Source of the DNA: Gluconobacter japonicus
GTDB taxonomy: Bacteria; Pseudomonadota; Alphaproteobacteria; Acetobacterales; Acetobacteraceae
Length of the DNA stretch: 64,000 bases
Reading direction: 5' to 3'
Assembly: GCF_002723975.1 (NCBI RefSeq)
Contig: NZ_BEWO01000007.1
Location: 62,001-126,000, forward strand
The notes beneath the pieces are model-generated. The model had not been told where the DNA came from. It did not search any database and was given only the letters and a program-made list of their open reading frames with translations. Positions 1 to 8,260 of this stretch are shown here, piece by piece. Position numbers and translations under genes: made by a program. Numbering within the stretch: position 1 is the stretch's first letter; each line of letters opens with the position of its first letter.

Positions 1-216
1 GTTGTGGATTCAAAAAGTCAGGTCGTGCTGGGTGCGCACATGATTGGCCCGGATTCACCGGAAATCATCCAAGGGCTGGCCATTGCAGTCACAGCAGGTC
101 TGACCAAGCGTGATCTGGACCGCACGATCGGTCTTCACCCTACAAGTGCGGAGGAGTTCGTGACCATGCGGACGCCAACGCGCCATGTTCCTCCTTCCTC
201 CGACAAACAGAACTGA
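1..216 (+). CDS. gor: Glutathione-disulfide reductase, C-terminal end (partial)
   Basis: Only the last 71 codons lie in the window; the frame is open from base 1. The visible part is the dimerisation domain of the class I pyridine nucleotide-disulfide oxidoreductases. It ends with the motif HPTSAEEF at visible residues 46-53, in which His and Glu five residues later form the catalytic acid/base pair contributed across the dimer interface. The following VTMR is typical of glutathione reductases rather than of lipoamide dehydrogenases. The enzyme reduces glutathione disulfide with NADPH in the cytoplasm. gshB, which makes glutathione, lies at 17.8 kb but is not linked to it. The FAD and CXXXXC regions are outside the window, so trypanothione-type relatives cannot be fully excluded. 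Confidence 0.85.
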   Translation, partial: VVDSKSQVVLGAHMIGPDSPEIIQGLAIAVTAGLTKRDLDRTIGLHPTSAEEFVTMRTPTRHVPPSSDKQN

Positions 217-291
217 TACTCCGATGGTTCATGACGATCCTTTGCCGCCCCTGAAGATCATGAGCCATCACACAACAGGGCAGGTGCAGGC

Positions 292-2331
292 GTGAAACTC
301 GGTTGGCTGTTTGCGCCGTCCATCACGTCCGTGATGTTCGCCCTGCGCACGACGATTGCTGCTTTGCTGGCGCTTGCGATTGCTCTGTGGATGGAGCTTG
401 GTGAACCGCAATGGGCGGCAATGACGGTCTGGATCGTCGCACAAAACTCTCGTGGAGAAAGTATTTCCAAAGGGCGCTGGCGGCTTGTCGGCACAGTTGT
501 CGGCATGATTACTGCCATCGCCCTGATGGGAATGTTTCCGCAATATCCTTGGCTCTTCCTGCCAGCGCTGGCGATTTGGGTCGGGCTTTGTGCTGGCCTC
601 GCTACGCTGACGCATAACTTCCGGGGGTATGCACTCGTTCTGGCGGGCTATACCTGCACGATTATCGCGCTTGGTGCCGTTAAAGAGCCAGACAATGTGT
701 TCAACATTGCCATGGCCCGCGGGACATATATTTTTCTCGGCGTGATTTGTGAGATGGTCATGGGAATGGTGTTCGTTCCCAATGTGGCGGATCGGGCTCG
801 GGAAGAGCTGCGCAAACGCCTTCAGGCCATTCTTACCAAAGCCAGCGCGGCTCTGACGGATGTTCTGAACCAGAAACCGAACGCTACGGATACGCTTTGT
901 GCGCTGATGGGGTCGCTTCAGGCGTCCAGTGATCAGATCGAGTTCTCCCGCATCGAAATTCGCAGTCAGGGCAATGAAGTCGAACATGCATATGTGACGC
1001 TGGGTCTTGTAGCGCGTGTGCTATCACGCGGGCTTGGCCTCAAGACGCGCATGACATCTGTGTCCCATATTCCGCAGGCGCTCCTTCCGTTCCTGAGGGA
1101 TATGGCGGTGGCGATTGAAGGGCTGCCCGCACGTCTGGAGAGCGATCGACGCGGTATTGCGGCCCTTGTTCAGACCGAGGCTCTGCTGGCGGAATGTCGA
1201 GGGCGGATGCAGGCCGTCCTTCCAAAGGACGATGATGACTCTCTGAACGAAGGCATCATTCTGACGGGTGTTGAGGTCATGATCTCGGATCTCTGTGAAA
1301 CACTCCGTTCTTATCGGGCGAGTGTGGACGGTGCACCGATTTCCGAGCGTCACCGTCTGACCCGCAATACGGACTGGCGAGCAGCCGTCCGAAACGGGGT
1401 GCGGACCATGGCCGCGCTTCTTTTCGGAGCGTATGTCTGGGAAGTGACGGCGTGGCCGCAGGGCAGCGTCTTCCTGACCTTTATTGCAGTGGTCTGTGCC
1501 CGGTTTGCGACTTTTGAAAATACTGTTCTGCTCAGCGCGGCGTTTTTCTATGGAGCCGTTTTTGCGGCATTGGCCAGTATCATTCCTGTTTTTGTCGTGA
1601 TGCCAGTTACAGCCAGTTATGTATTTTTCTGTCTGACAGTCGGCTTCTTCATGATGCTCGGTGGCCTTGCGACCCGTAACCCGGCCACGGCTGTTATGGC
1701 CGCGTCTTACGGAACGTTCTTCCCCTTCCTGCTCGGCATGGACAATCAGGGGCGTATGGATGAGCTGTCCTGGCTCAATACCACCATTGCGCTTCTGCTG
1801 GGTCTTGGGGCCGGTGTGGTGATCTTCCGGGCGGTTCTGCCGTTTACGCCGCGTCGGGCGGCGGAAGTTCTGCGTTATCAGCTCAAGCGCAGTCTGCGGC
1901 GGCTGGCGCTGCCGGGTGTTGTGATGGACGAATATGTCTGGATCAATGACGGTACGCAGAGCATGGAGCGTGCGGTTCGCTTTGCGGGATCTCTGGAGAG
2001 TGACCGTGCGGAAGAAATGCTGCGCGGTACCCTGTCTGTCATGACCGTAGGGCGAAACGTGTTGATGCTGCGAAAGCTGGCCCAGCATGGAAGCCTGCCA
2101 GATACCGCGGTAGCCGCCGTGGATGGACTAATCCGGAATCTGCTACGCCGCAAGTTGCCGCTGACCCATACGGCAGCAACTATCGAGCCGACACTCGCAG
2201 AACTTTATGCACTGGAGCGGGAGTCACAGGACACATCCATCCGGCATGACTTGGTTCTGGCGATTGGATCCCTGCTGATTGTGCAATCGGAACTGCCAAC
2301 CAGCAGAGCATTCCTGAGAGCGACGACCTGA
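292..2331 (+). CDS. FUSC-family inner-membrane exporter (AaeB-like)
   Basis: A 679-residue protein with the two-fold layout of the FUSC/AaeB family. A block of about six hydrophobic segments covers residues 10-170, a soluble helical stretch follows to about 365, a second membrane block covers about 370-520, and a soluble tail ends it. The N-terminal TVWIVAQNSRGESISKGRWRLVGT region matches the family signature in which a Q-x-S-R-G loop follows the second helix. Members export aromatic acids such as p-hydroxybenzoate, or other organic acids, usually with an HlyD-type adaptor. No adaptor gene is next to it here, so the substrate is unknown. The GTG start at 292 is the first in frame and lacks a strong Shine-Dalgarno; ATG codons further in would cut into the first helix. 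Confidence 0.8.
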   Translation: MKLGWLFAPSITSVMFALRTTIAALLALAIALWMELGEPQWAAMTVWIVAQNSRGESISKGRWRLVGTVVGMITAIALMGMFPQYPWLFLPALAIWVGLCAGLATLTHNFRGYALVLAGYTCTIIALGAVKEPDNVFNIAMARGTYIFLGVICEMVMGMVFVPNVADRAREELRKRLQAILTKASAALTDVLNQKPNATDTLCALMGSLQASSDQIEFSRIEIRSQGNEVEHAYVTLGLVARVLSRGLGLKTRMTSVSHIPQALLPFLRDMAVAIEGLPARLESDRRGIAALVQTEALLAECRGRMQAVLPKDDDDSLNEGIILTGVEVMISDLCETLRSYRASVDGAPISERHRLTRNTDWRAAVRNGVRTMAALLFGAYVWEVTAWPQGSVFLTFIAVVCARFATFENTVLLSAAFFYGAVFAALASIIPVFVVMPVTASYVFFCLTVGFFMMLGGLATRNPATAVMAASYGTFFPFLLGMDNQGRMDELSWLNTTIALLLGLGAGVVIFRAVLPFTPRRAAEVLRYQLKRSLRRLALPGVVMDEYVWINDGTQSMERAVRFAGSLESDRAEEMLRGTLSVMTVGRNVLMLRKLAQHGSLPDTAVAAVDGLIRNLLRRKLPLTHTAATIEPTLAELYALERESQDTSIRHDLVLAIGSLLIVQSELPTSRAFLRATT

Positions 2332-2351
2332 AACAGGTCTTGCTGTTCAGG
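2327..2351. terminator. Possible hairpin between convergent genes
   Basis: CCTGAA-A-CAG pairs with CTGTTCAGG around a six-base loop, giving nine pairs with one bulged A. It spans the stop codon of the FUSC gene and lies just before the end of the convergent hydrolase gene. There is no T-run, so it is at best a weak or factor-dependent terminator. Confidence 0.3.
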
Positions 2352-3168
2352 ACGCGAGGAACTTCAGAAGATCCTCGTTGACCTGTTCCGCGTGGGTCAG
2401 GAACAGACCGTGTGGGGCACCATCATATTCCAAGAAGACTGATCCCGGAATCAGATCTGCTGCGCGGCGTCCAGCGATGTCAGCCGGAACGGCGCTGTCG
2501 GCAGTGCCGTGGATGATGAGTGTTGGAATAGTGAACGCCTGAAGGTCACTGCGGAAATCTGTTTTCCCCCATGCATCCACGCAGTCGAGGGTTGCCATCG
2601 GGCTTGCCATGCTGGCCAGCGTGAAAGACCAGTCGAGCACGCCTTCGCTGACCGGATGATGCAGCATGCTCATGCCATAAAAGCCGGGGAGGAAGCTTTT
2701 CAGGAACGCAAAACGGTCCTGACGGATTTCCTGCTTGATTCCGTCGAACACGGAGATATCGACGCCATCCGGATTGTCTGCGGTTTTCAGCAGGAACGGA
2801 ACGATGGATGCCAGAAGCACCGCTTTGGAAATTCTGGCGCGGCCATGGCGGCTCAGATAACGGGCGACTTCACCGCCGCCCATCGAGAAACCGACAAGTG
2901 TTGCGTCCCAGAGGTCGAGCTGTTCCAGAATGACGGCCAGATCGTCTGCCAGAACGTCATAGTTGTAGCAGTTGATGGGGTGGCCTGAGAGACCGAAGCC
3001 GCGACGGTCGTAGGTAATGACACGATATCCGGCTTCAACGAGGGCGAGGGTCTGTTTTTCCCACATATCCCCCGTTAGTGGCCAGCCATGGATGAGAACA
3101 ACGGGGCGGCCTGCGCCCATATCCTTCACATGAAGGCTGGTTCCGTCAGTCGCAGTAATATAGGGCAT
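2347..3168 (-). CDS. Alpha/beta hydrolase (non-haem chloroperoxidase-like)
   Basis: A 273-residue single-domain alpha/beta hydrolase. The nucleophile elbow is GFSMG with Ser95, the oxyanion strand is HGWP at 27-30, and the other members of the triad are probably Asp224 (in GTADSAVP) and His253 (in GAPHG). The sequence style (YDRRGFGLS, DLAVILEQLDL) is that of the cofactor-free haloperoxidase/arylesterase group. The natural substrate of such proteins is rarely known, and haloperoxidation is usually a side activity with peracids. There is no signal peptide, so it is cytoplasmic. The ATG start has GGAGC about seven bases upstream. It converges with the FUSC gene and shows no obvious operon partner. 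Confidence 0.8.
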   Translation of the reverse strand: MPYITATDGTSLHVKDMGAGRPVVLIHGWPLTGDMWEKQTLALVEAGYRVITYDRRGFGLSGHPINCYNYDVLADDLAVILEQLDLWDATLVGFSMGGGEVARYLSRHGRARISKAVLLASIVPFLLKTADNPDGVDISVFDGIKQEIRQDRFAFLKSFLPGFYGMSMLHHPVSEGVLDWSFTLASMASPMATLDCVDAWGKTDFRSDLQAFTIPTLIIHGTADSAVPADIAGRRAADLIPGSVFLEYDGAPHGLFLTHAEQVNEDLLKFLAS

Positions 3169-3253
3169 GGGTTCTGCTCCTCATATGATCTGGCTGGATG
3201 ATACCAGCCGCATCCTGAAAAGCAGAACCCCGCTGTGTCAGATTGGTTGCGTC

Positions 3254-3661
3254 TTACCAGCCGTTGCCGCGAGGGGCCGTCCAGCCGTTTCCGGTCGCAT
3301 CGCCCAACTGCCCGGACTGGGTGTTGTTGCTGCCTTGATAGGCAGAGCCGAACTTGGACAGATTTGCGCCTGTTACGCTGTCACGCTCAACGCCAGCTTC
3401 GTGATCCGGATCAGGACCATGCTCGAATTCAGTGCTTGGGGCATCCTGATATCCGGGCGGGAGAGAACGATGACCACGGGCACGGAAATGCTCGCCGCCA
3501 TTGGTTTTCTGCTGCGTGGATGGAGCCTGCGCCTGTGTGCTGTTCTGTTGAGGGGCGGCATCGTATGGCTGACCAAATGTCGTGGTCTGAGCCTGAGCTA
3601 CCCCGCCCAGCAGGGCGGTTGCCAGCAGAGCGTGGCAGAAAAAGCGGGAAAAGGGCAGCAT
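3254..3661 (-). CDS. Small secreted protein of unknown function
   Basis: A 135-residue protein starting at the ATG at 3661. The start gives a normal Sec signal peptide: MLPFSRFF, a hydrophobic core and a probable cleavage after AQA near residue 24. The mature part is low in hydrophobic residues and rich in Gln, Asn, Gly and Pro, with no cysteine and no domain I recognise. It is probably periplasmic or extracellular and largely disordered. Upstream on its strand is a plausible sigma-70 promoter (TTGAAC, 17 bases, GATTAT). A longer in-frame version with 16 extra N-terminal residues exists, but it would bury the signal peptide. No function is proposed. Confidence 0.6.
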   Translation of the reverse strand: MLPFSRFFCHALLATALLGGVAQAQTTTFGQPYDAAPQQNSTQAQAPSTQQKTNGGEHFRARGHRSLPPGYQDAPSTEFEHGPDPDHEAGVERDSVTGANLSKFGSAYQGSNNTQSGQLGDATGNGWTAPRGNGW

Positions 3662-3737
3662 GGAGTCTGGTCCTGAACCAATCATGGAAATCAACGGCCC
3701 CATCACCATATGGGAAGCAGAACCGCATACTCTCTTT

Positions 3738-3767
3738 TATAATCGGCTCGGTTGGGCTGCGGTTCAA
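3738..3767. promoter_or_regulatory. Divergent promoter region, alkB and secreted-protein gene
   Basis: On the minus strand, TTGAAC (3767-3762) and GATTAT (3744-3739) are 17 bases apart and would drive the secreted-protein gene. On the plus strand, a perfect TATAAT sits at 3738-3743, about 60 bases before alkB, but I see no good -35 box for it. The assignment is by eye only. Confidence 0.4.
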
Positions 3768-3803
3768 GAGTTCTTTTCCCGGATCAGGGAAGCGGGGGAT
3801 GAC

Positions 3804-4460
3804 ATGGAGGATCTCTTTGCGACGCTGAGATGTCGTACCGACCTTGCGGATGGAGCGGTGCTTCTTCCCGGTTTTGCCATATCTTGTGCGGAGCAACTGC
3901 TGGAAGGTATCCGGCATCTTGCTCTTGAAACGCCTTTTCGGATCATGAAAACGCCGGGCGGCCGGCCCCTGTCTGTTGCGACAACCAGTTGTGGGGACTG
4001 TGGCTGGTATACGGACCAGAAGGGATATCGGTATGTGCGGACAGATCCATTAACCGGGAAGCCATGGCCCCAAATGCCAGATATGTTTTTTGAACTGGCC
4101 TGTACCGCAGCAAAAGAGGCTGGTTATCCGGATTTTTCTCCGTCTTCATGTTTGATCAACCGCTATGAGCCGGGGGCAAAGATGGGGCTGCATCAGGATC
4201 GGGATGAGGATGATCTGTCCTCCCCCATCGTTTCGGTCTCTCTTGGGGTTCCGGCCCGCTTTGCGTTTGGTGGTTTATTAAAGACGGACCCGGTGCAACG
4301 GCATGATCTCTTCCATGGAGATGTGGTCGTGTGGGGAGGCATCTCCCGCCTTGCCTGGCATGGGGTTTCGCCCATACGCGAAACATTCCATCCGCAGACA
4401 GGTGCCATGCGTTACAATCTGACTTTTCGCGCTATCAACGCGGCGCTTTTTCAGCCATAA
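3804..4460 (+). CDS. alkB: DNA oxidative demethylase AlkB
   Basis: A 218-residue Fe(II)/2-oxoglutarate dioxygenase that removes 1-methyladenine and 3-methylcytosine lesions from DNA. The iron ligands are His130 and Asp132 in LHQDRDE and His186 in WHGV. RYNLTFR at 203-209 holds the 2-oxoglutarate-binding arginines. Length and sequence follow E. coli AlkB closely (TPGG, TSCG, PWPQMP, CLINRYEPGAKMGLHQD, SVSLG, HGDVVVWGG). I chose the ATG at 3804 because it follows AAGCGGGGG and gives the family length; the frame stays open upstream to 3660 but that part has no family counterpart. There is no ada or alkA gene beside it and no clear SOS box. Confidence 0.93.
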   Translation: MEDLFATLRCRTDLADGAVLLPGFAISCAEQLLEGIRHLALETPFRIMKTPGGRPLSVATTSCGDCGWYTDQKGYRYVRTDPLTGKPWPQMPDMFFELACTAAKEAGYPDFSPSSCLINRYEPGAKMGLHQDRDEDDLSSPIVSVSLGVPARFAFGGLLKTDPVQRHDLFHGDVVVWGGISRLAWHGVSPIRETFHPQTGAMRYNLTFRAINAALFQP

Positions 4461-4508
4461 ACAGCGCCCCGCAATTCTGTTCACTTACTGACCCCCGGAG
4501 GGCATTCA

Positions 4509-5903
4509 ATGCACCCCTCGACCAAGACCCAGACGTCCGACAACACGATGTCATGGTCTCCTGCAAGCTGGCGTTCCCGTCCGATCGTCCAGGCTCCGTC
4601 TTATGAAGACGAAGCTGCGCTTGCCGCTGTCGAGGCACGTCTGCATCGATATCCACCGCTGGTTTTTGCGGGGGAAGCCCGTCGCCTGAAGACACGTCTG
4701 GCCGCAGCCTCCCGTGGAGAGGCCTTCGTGCTTCAGGGCGGCGCCTGCGCTGAGAGCTTTGACGAGTTCACGGCCGATATCGTCCGCGATACGTTCCGCG
4801 TGCTGCTTCAGATGGCCGTGGTTCTGACATTCGCGGCCAAGGTGCCGGTCGTGAAGATTGGGCGTATGGCAGGCCAGTACGCCAAGCCGCGCTCGTCCAA
4901 CACGGAAACGATCAATGGTGTGACGCTGCCGTGTTACCGCGGTGACATCATCAATGGTCCGGAATTCACGGCAGACGCCCGTATTCCTAACCCGGCCCGT
5001 ATGGAGACCGGATACTTCCAGTCGGCTGGCGTGATGAACCTGCTGCGCGCTTTCGCAAATGGCGGTTATGCAAACCTGCATCAGGTTCATAGCTGGAACC
5101 TCGGCTTTGTTGAGCGTTCCCCGCTGGCGGCGCGCTATCGGGATCTGGCTCATCGCATTGATGAGACGCTGTCCTTCATGCGGGCCTGTGGTTTTGACGC
5201 GGCTGCGTCCCAGATTGATGAGACAGAGTTCTATACCTCTCATGAGGCGCTTCTGCTGCCATATGAGCAGGCTCTGACCCGCATCGACAGCACCAGCGGT
5301 GACTACTACGACTGCTCTGCGCACTTCCTGTGGATTGGGGATCGCACCCGTCAGCCGGACGGCGCTCATGTAGAGTTCCTGCGCGGCGTTCAGAACCCGA
5401 TCGGCATCAAGGTTGGTCCGACGACCACGGTTGAGGATCTGGAAAAGCTGCTCGAAATCCTGAACCCGAATGACGAGGCAGGTCGCATCACGCTGATCTC
5501 GCGTATGGGCAAGGACAAGGTGCGCGAGCATCTGCCGCCGCTTCTGGATGCCGTCATCAAGACGGGCCGTACGGTCACATGGCTGTGTGACCCGATGCAC
5601 GGCAACACGACCACGACGTCCAGCAAGGTCAAGACGCGCTCCTTCGAGAGTATTCTTGGTGAGGTCCTTGGCTTCTTCGATGTTTTCGAGGCTGCAGGCC
5701 GTCGTCCGGGCGGTATTCACCTTGAAATGACGGGTCAGGACGTCACCGAATGCATCGGTGGTGCCCAGTGCCTGACGGAGGCCGATCTGGGTGATCGGTA
5801 TGAAACATTCTGTGATCCGCGCCTAAATGCGGAACAGTCGCTTGAAATGGCGTTCCTTCTTGCTCATGAACTGACAGGACGACGAGCAGGAAAGCAGGAA
5901 TGA
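4509..5903 (+). CDS. Class II DAHP synthase
   Basis: 3-deoxy-D-arabino-heptulosonate-7-phosphate synthase, the first step of the shikimate pathway, joining phosphoenolpyruvate and erythrose-4-phosphate. At 464 residues it is the plant-like class II (AroA-II) form, recognised by [31 protein letters not shown] and the [10 protein letters not shown] segment with metal and substrate residues. The ATG has GGAGGG seven bases upstream. Its stop overlaps the start of the next gene (ATGA), so the two are translationally coupled. Class II enzymes are often inhibited by aromatic amino acids or by chorismate mutase partners; no regulatory extension is evident here. Assignment to the family is firm, while the best symbol (aroG or aroH) is a matter of convention. 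Confidence 0.93.
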   Translation: MHPSTKTQTSDNTMSWSPASWRSRPIVQAPSYEDEAALAAVEARLHRYPPLVFAGEARRLKTRLAAASRGEAFVLQGGACAESFDEFTADIVRDTFRVLLQMAVVLTFAAKVPVVKIGRMAGQYAKPRSSNTETINGVTLPCYRGDIINGPEFTADARIPNPARMETGYFQSAGVMNLLRAFANGGYANLHQVHSWNLGFVERSPLAARYRDLAHRIDETLSFMRACGFDAAASQIDETEFYTSHEALLLPYEQALTRIDSTSGDYYDCSAHFLWIGDRTRQPDGAHVEFLRGVQNPIGIKVGPTTTVEDLEKLLEILNPNDEAGRITLISRMGKDKVREHLPPLLDAVIKTGRTVTWLCDPMHGNTTTTSSKVKTRSFESILGEVLGFFDVFEAAGRRPGGIHLEMTGQDVTECIGGAQCLTEADLGDRYETFCDPRLNAEQSLEMAFLLAHELTGRRAGKQE

Positions 5904-7090
5904 ACTCTTCCGTTTCTCAACGTGCACTAAACCAGTCCAGTGGTGTCCTTGGCCCGCTGGATCGGAAAACAATCGAATCCCGGACGGATGCCTATTTCGG
6001 GCGTACCCGACAAATCGTTGAACATTTCGGGGACTCCCGCGTCACCTACGCGGTGTTCATCCGCCGCCCGGTGATTGCGGCCTGTGGCATTGCCGTCACC
6101 TGGCTTCGCAATGTCGCCAAAGAGCAGGGCTTCGATCTTCACATCCGCGAGGTGTATGAAGAAGGGCAATGGGTTGGAGCCGGTGAGCCCATCCTGTACC
6201 TGACTGGCCCTTTTAGCTGCCTCGCTCCTTTGGAAACACTCTTGCTTCAGCGTCTCGGGGCGTGCTGTGTGGCTGCACATAATGCCTATCAGATGGCCAT
6301 GGCGCTTCCTGATGTCTCGTTTCTGGCCATGGAAGCACGGCATTGTGCCGGTTTCGAAATGCAGGAACAGATGGGTTATGCCGCGGCCGTTGGGTCTCAG
6401 GCCGCCCAGAAGGAAGGTGCTCGTGGTTTCATTGGCAATGCCAATGATGCGACGGCAGGGTTCTTCGGGCAGGATCATGGGCTTGGTACCATGCCGCATG
6501 CCCTGATTGGTTATGCGGGTTCGACCCTGCGCGCTGCCGAAATGTATGTGGATGTTTATCCAAATGATCCGCTGACAATTCTGGTGGACTATTTCGGGCA
6601 GGAAGTGACGGACGCTCTGGAAGTCTGTCGTCGTTTTCCTGAAAAAGCCGCAGCGGGACAGTTGAGTGTCCGCCTCGACACGCATGGTGGCCGCTTCCTG
6701 GAAGGGCTGGACCCACAGTCTTCCTATGCCGTGCTGGAACGCTACACACCGGGTACGATCCGCCGTTATCGTTCGGACGCGGAGCTCCGCGACTTGGTCG
6801 GGACGGGTGTTTCGGCTGCTGCTATCTGGCGCATGCGTGAAGCGCTGGACGAGGCCGGTTTTCCGAAAGTGAAAATCACGGTCTCTTCGGGCTTTAATGC
6901 TTCCAAATGCACCACGATGCGAGATGCTCATGCACCGATCGACGTCGTGGGCAGTGGGTCTTTTATTCCGGATCGCTGGTCCGAGACCTATGCAACGGCG
7001 GACATCGTGGCCTATGACGGCACGCTTCGCGTCAAGGTAGGACGTGAATTTCTGCTGAACAAGGCACGAGCCGAACAGGAGGCCTCATGA
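5900..7090 (+). CDS. Nicotinate phosphoribosyltransferase family protein
   Basis: A 396-residue protein of the NAPRT family, which makes nicotinate mononucleotide from nicotinate and PRPP for NAD salvage. Visible family features are the N-terminal [17 protein letters not shown] segment, a Glu/Arg-rich [10 protein letters not shown] stretch, [12 protein letters not shown] in the place of the GT.AH.. motif, and [12 protein letters not shown] near the C-terminus. Length matches bacterial PncB. The reading frame starts inside the stop of the DAHP synthase gene (ATGA) and its own stop overlaps the next start (ATGA), so the three genes form one tight operon. Linking NAD salvage with aromatic synthesis is unusual, and I have no mechanistic explanation for it. 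The exact base used (nicotinate or a related compound) is not proven by sequence. Confidence 0.75.
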   Translation: MNSSVSQRALNQSSGVLGPLDRKTIESRTDAYFGRTRQIVEHFGDSRVTYAVFIRRPVIAACGIAVTWLRNVAKEQGFDLHIREVYEEGQWVGAGEPILYLTGPFSCLAPLETLLLQRLGACCVAAHNAYQMAMALPDVSFLAMEARHCAGFEMQEQMGYAAAVGSQAAQKEGARGFIGNANDATAGFFGQDHGLGTMPHALIGYAGSTLRAAEMYVDVYPNDPLTILVDYFGQEVTDALEVCRRFPEKAAAGQLSVRLDTHGGRFLEGLDPQSSYAVLERYTPGTIRRYRSDAELRDLVGTGVSAAAIWRMREALDEAGFPKVKITVSSGFNASKCTTMRDAHAPIDVVGSGSFIPDRWSETYATADIVAYDGTLRVKVGREFLLNKARAEQEAS

Positions 7091-7545
7091 GCGACGAACC
7101 CGAAAATACAGGCGCGGGCACTGCGGAGCAGGGGCAGACCTGGAATGTCCGGATCATTGATCTGTCGGGCGCATCCGAGGATGACACCGTTGAAGTTGTG
7201 AAAGACTTCATGGATCTGATGCACGCTAATGCTTATGCCCGCGCCTATGTGCGGGACAGCATCGAGCGTTGCCGGGTTCCGGGTGCGACGAGCAAGGAAG
7301 TTCTGGAAAGCTGGTTTGCGTTCGGTGAGAATGCCGAAGTGGTGGACGCTGGGGAAGATGGCTGGAAGTCTTCCACAGAACTGGAAGATTTTGCCGCCAA
7401 TCCGGCAACGGATATGGAGCGCGACTGGCGTGCCATTGATCCACGCCGTCTGGTGGATGACGATGAAATCGCCGGGCCACCGGATGTTGATGACGAAGAC
7501 GATGATGAGGATGACGAAGACGCTCACGAAGTTATTCGTCACTAA
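7087..7545 (+). CDS. Hypothetical protein with acidic C-terminal tail
   Basis: A 152-residue soluble protein starting in the stop codon of the preceding gene (ATGA overlap). Residues about 18-110 look folded, with the helix EVVKDFMDLMHANAYARAYVRDSIERCR followed in pieces by short conserved-looking turns. The last 35 residues are dominated by Asp and Glu (runs such as DDEDDDEDDEDA), so the protein is strongly acidic. No signal peptide or membrane segment is visible. I do not recognise a characterised family. Position as third gene of the DAHP synthase-NAPRT operon suggests co-expression but gives no function. Confidence 0.65.
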   Translation: MSDEPENTGAGTAEQGQTWNVRIIDLSGASEDDTVEVVKDFMDLMHANAYARAYVRDSIERCRVPGATSKEVLESWFAFGENAEVVDAGEDGWKSSTELEDFAANPATDMERDWRAIDPRRLVDDDEIAGPPDVDDEDDDEDDEDAHEVIRH

Positions 7546-7676
7546 AAGTATTGCTCCTGTATGGCTGGCATGTCAGGGGCAAATGTCTCCTGATCGCAAC
7601 TGCGTCAGAAAGAGGTCTGCTTTCGGGTCGATAAGGGTTCGGGAGTAAAACGCTCATCAGCTCCGAAAGTAGGATC

Positions 7677-8180
7677 TTGCCGCTTATAAAGAACCGAATT
7701 CTGGTCAGCGCCTGTCTGCTGGGTCAGCCTGTTCGATACGATGGCAAGGCAAAGACCCTTCTGCATCCGCTGCTTCAGCAATGGCAGGAAGAGGGACGGC
7801 TGGTTGTGGTCTGTCCGGAGCTTGCAGGTGGGATGCCTGTTCCACGCCCTCCGGCGGAAATTGGGGCACGGCAGGATGGGAAAGATGTTCTTCTGGGCGA
7901 GGTGCGGGTGACTGACACGTCCGGTGCGGATGTAACGGATGCGTTCGTCGCGGGAGCGCGGATTGCCCTGACTGTCGCGCAGGCACAGGGGTGTCGGTTC
8001 GCATTACTTATGGAGGGCAGCCCGTCCTGTGGCAGCCAGATGATCTATGACGGCAGTTTCAGCGGGCAGAAACATGCCGGAGCGGGTGTAACGGCCGCAC
8101 TTCTGCGTCAGAACGGGATTCAGGTTTTCAGTCAGGACACTATTGAAGATCTTGGCGTCGTTTTGCAGCAGGCACTCTGA
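7677..8180 (+). CDS. DUF523 family protein
   Basis: A 167-residue protein with the DUF523 signature: ILVSACLLGQPVRYDG at the N-terminus, VVCPELAGGMPVPRPPAEI in the middle and MEGSPSCG later. The conserved cysteines (in SACLLG, CPE and SPSCG) suggest metal or iron-sulfur binding, as proposed for the family, but no reaction is established. The start is TTG at 7677, directly before the conserved region and with AGGA a few bases upstream; no ATG is available in frame. It stands alone between two operons. Confidence 0.8.
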   Translation: MPLIKNRILVSACLLGQPVRYDGKAKTLLHPLLQQWQEEGRLVVVCPELAGGMPVPRPPAEIGARQDGKDVLLGEVRVTDTSGADVTDAFVAGARIALTVAQAQGCRFALLMEGSPSCGSQMIYDGSFSGQKHAGAGVTAALLRQNGIQVFSQDTIEDLGVVLQQAL

Positions 8181-8226
8181 AAGCCGTGTTCGGGCATTTA
8201 CTACGGATTTGTCATCAACCGCCCGT

Positions 8227-8254
8227 TTGACCCGGCGGCAGGGATGTCTAAATT
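8227..8254 (+). promoter_or_regulatory. Candidate sigma-70 promoter of pepF, possibly leaderless
   Basis: TTGACC (8227-8232) and TAAATT (8249-8254) are 16 bases apart. A start site six or seven bases after the -10 box would fall on or next to the ATG at 8261, so the message may be leaderless. AAAGG directly before the ATG is too close to act as a normal Shine-Dalgarno. Confidence 0.45.
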
Positions 8255-8260
8255 CAAAGG

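Noticed and set aside
4551-5720. 389-codon minus-strand frame opposite the DAHP synthase gene
   Set aside because: It mirrors the codon pattern of the real gene, has an Arg/His/Gln-rich translation without domains, and lacks a start signal.
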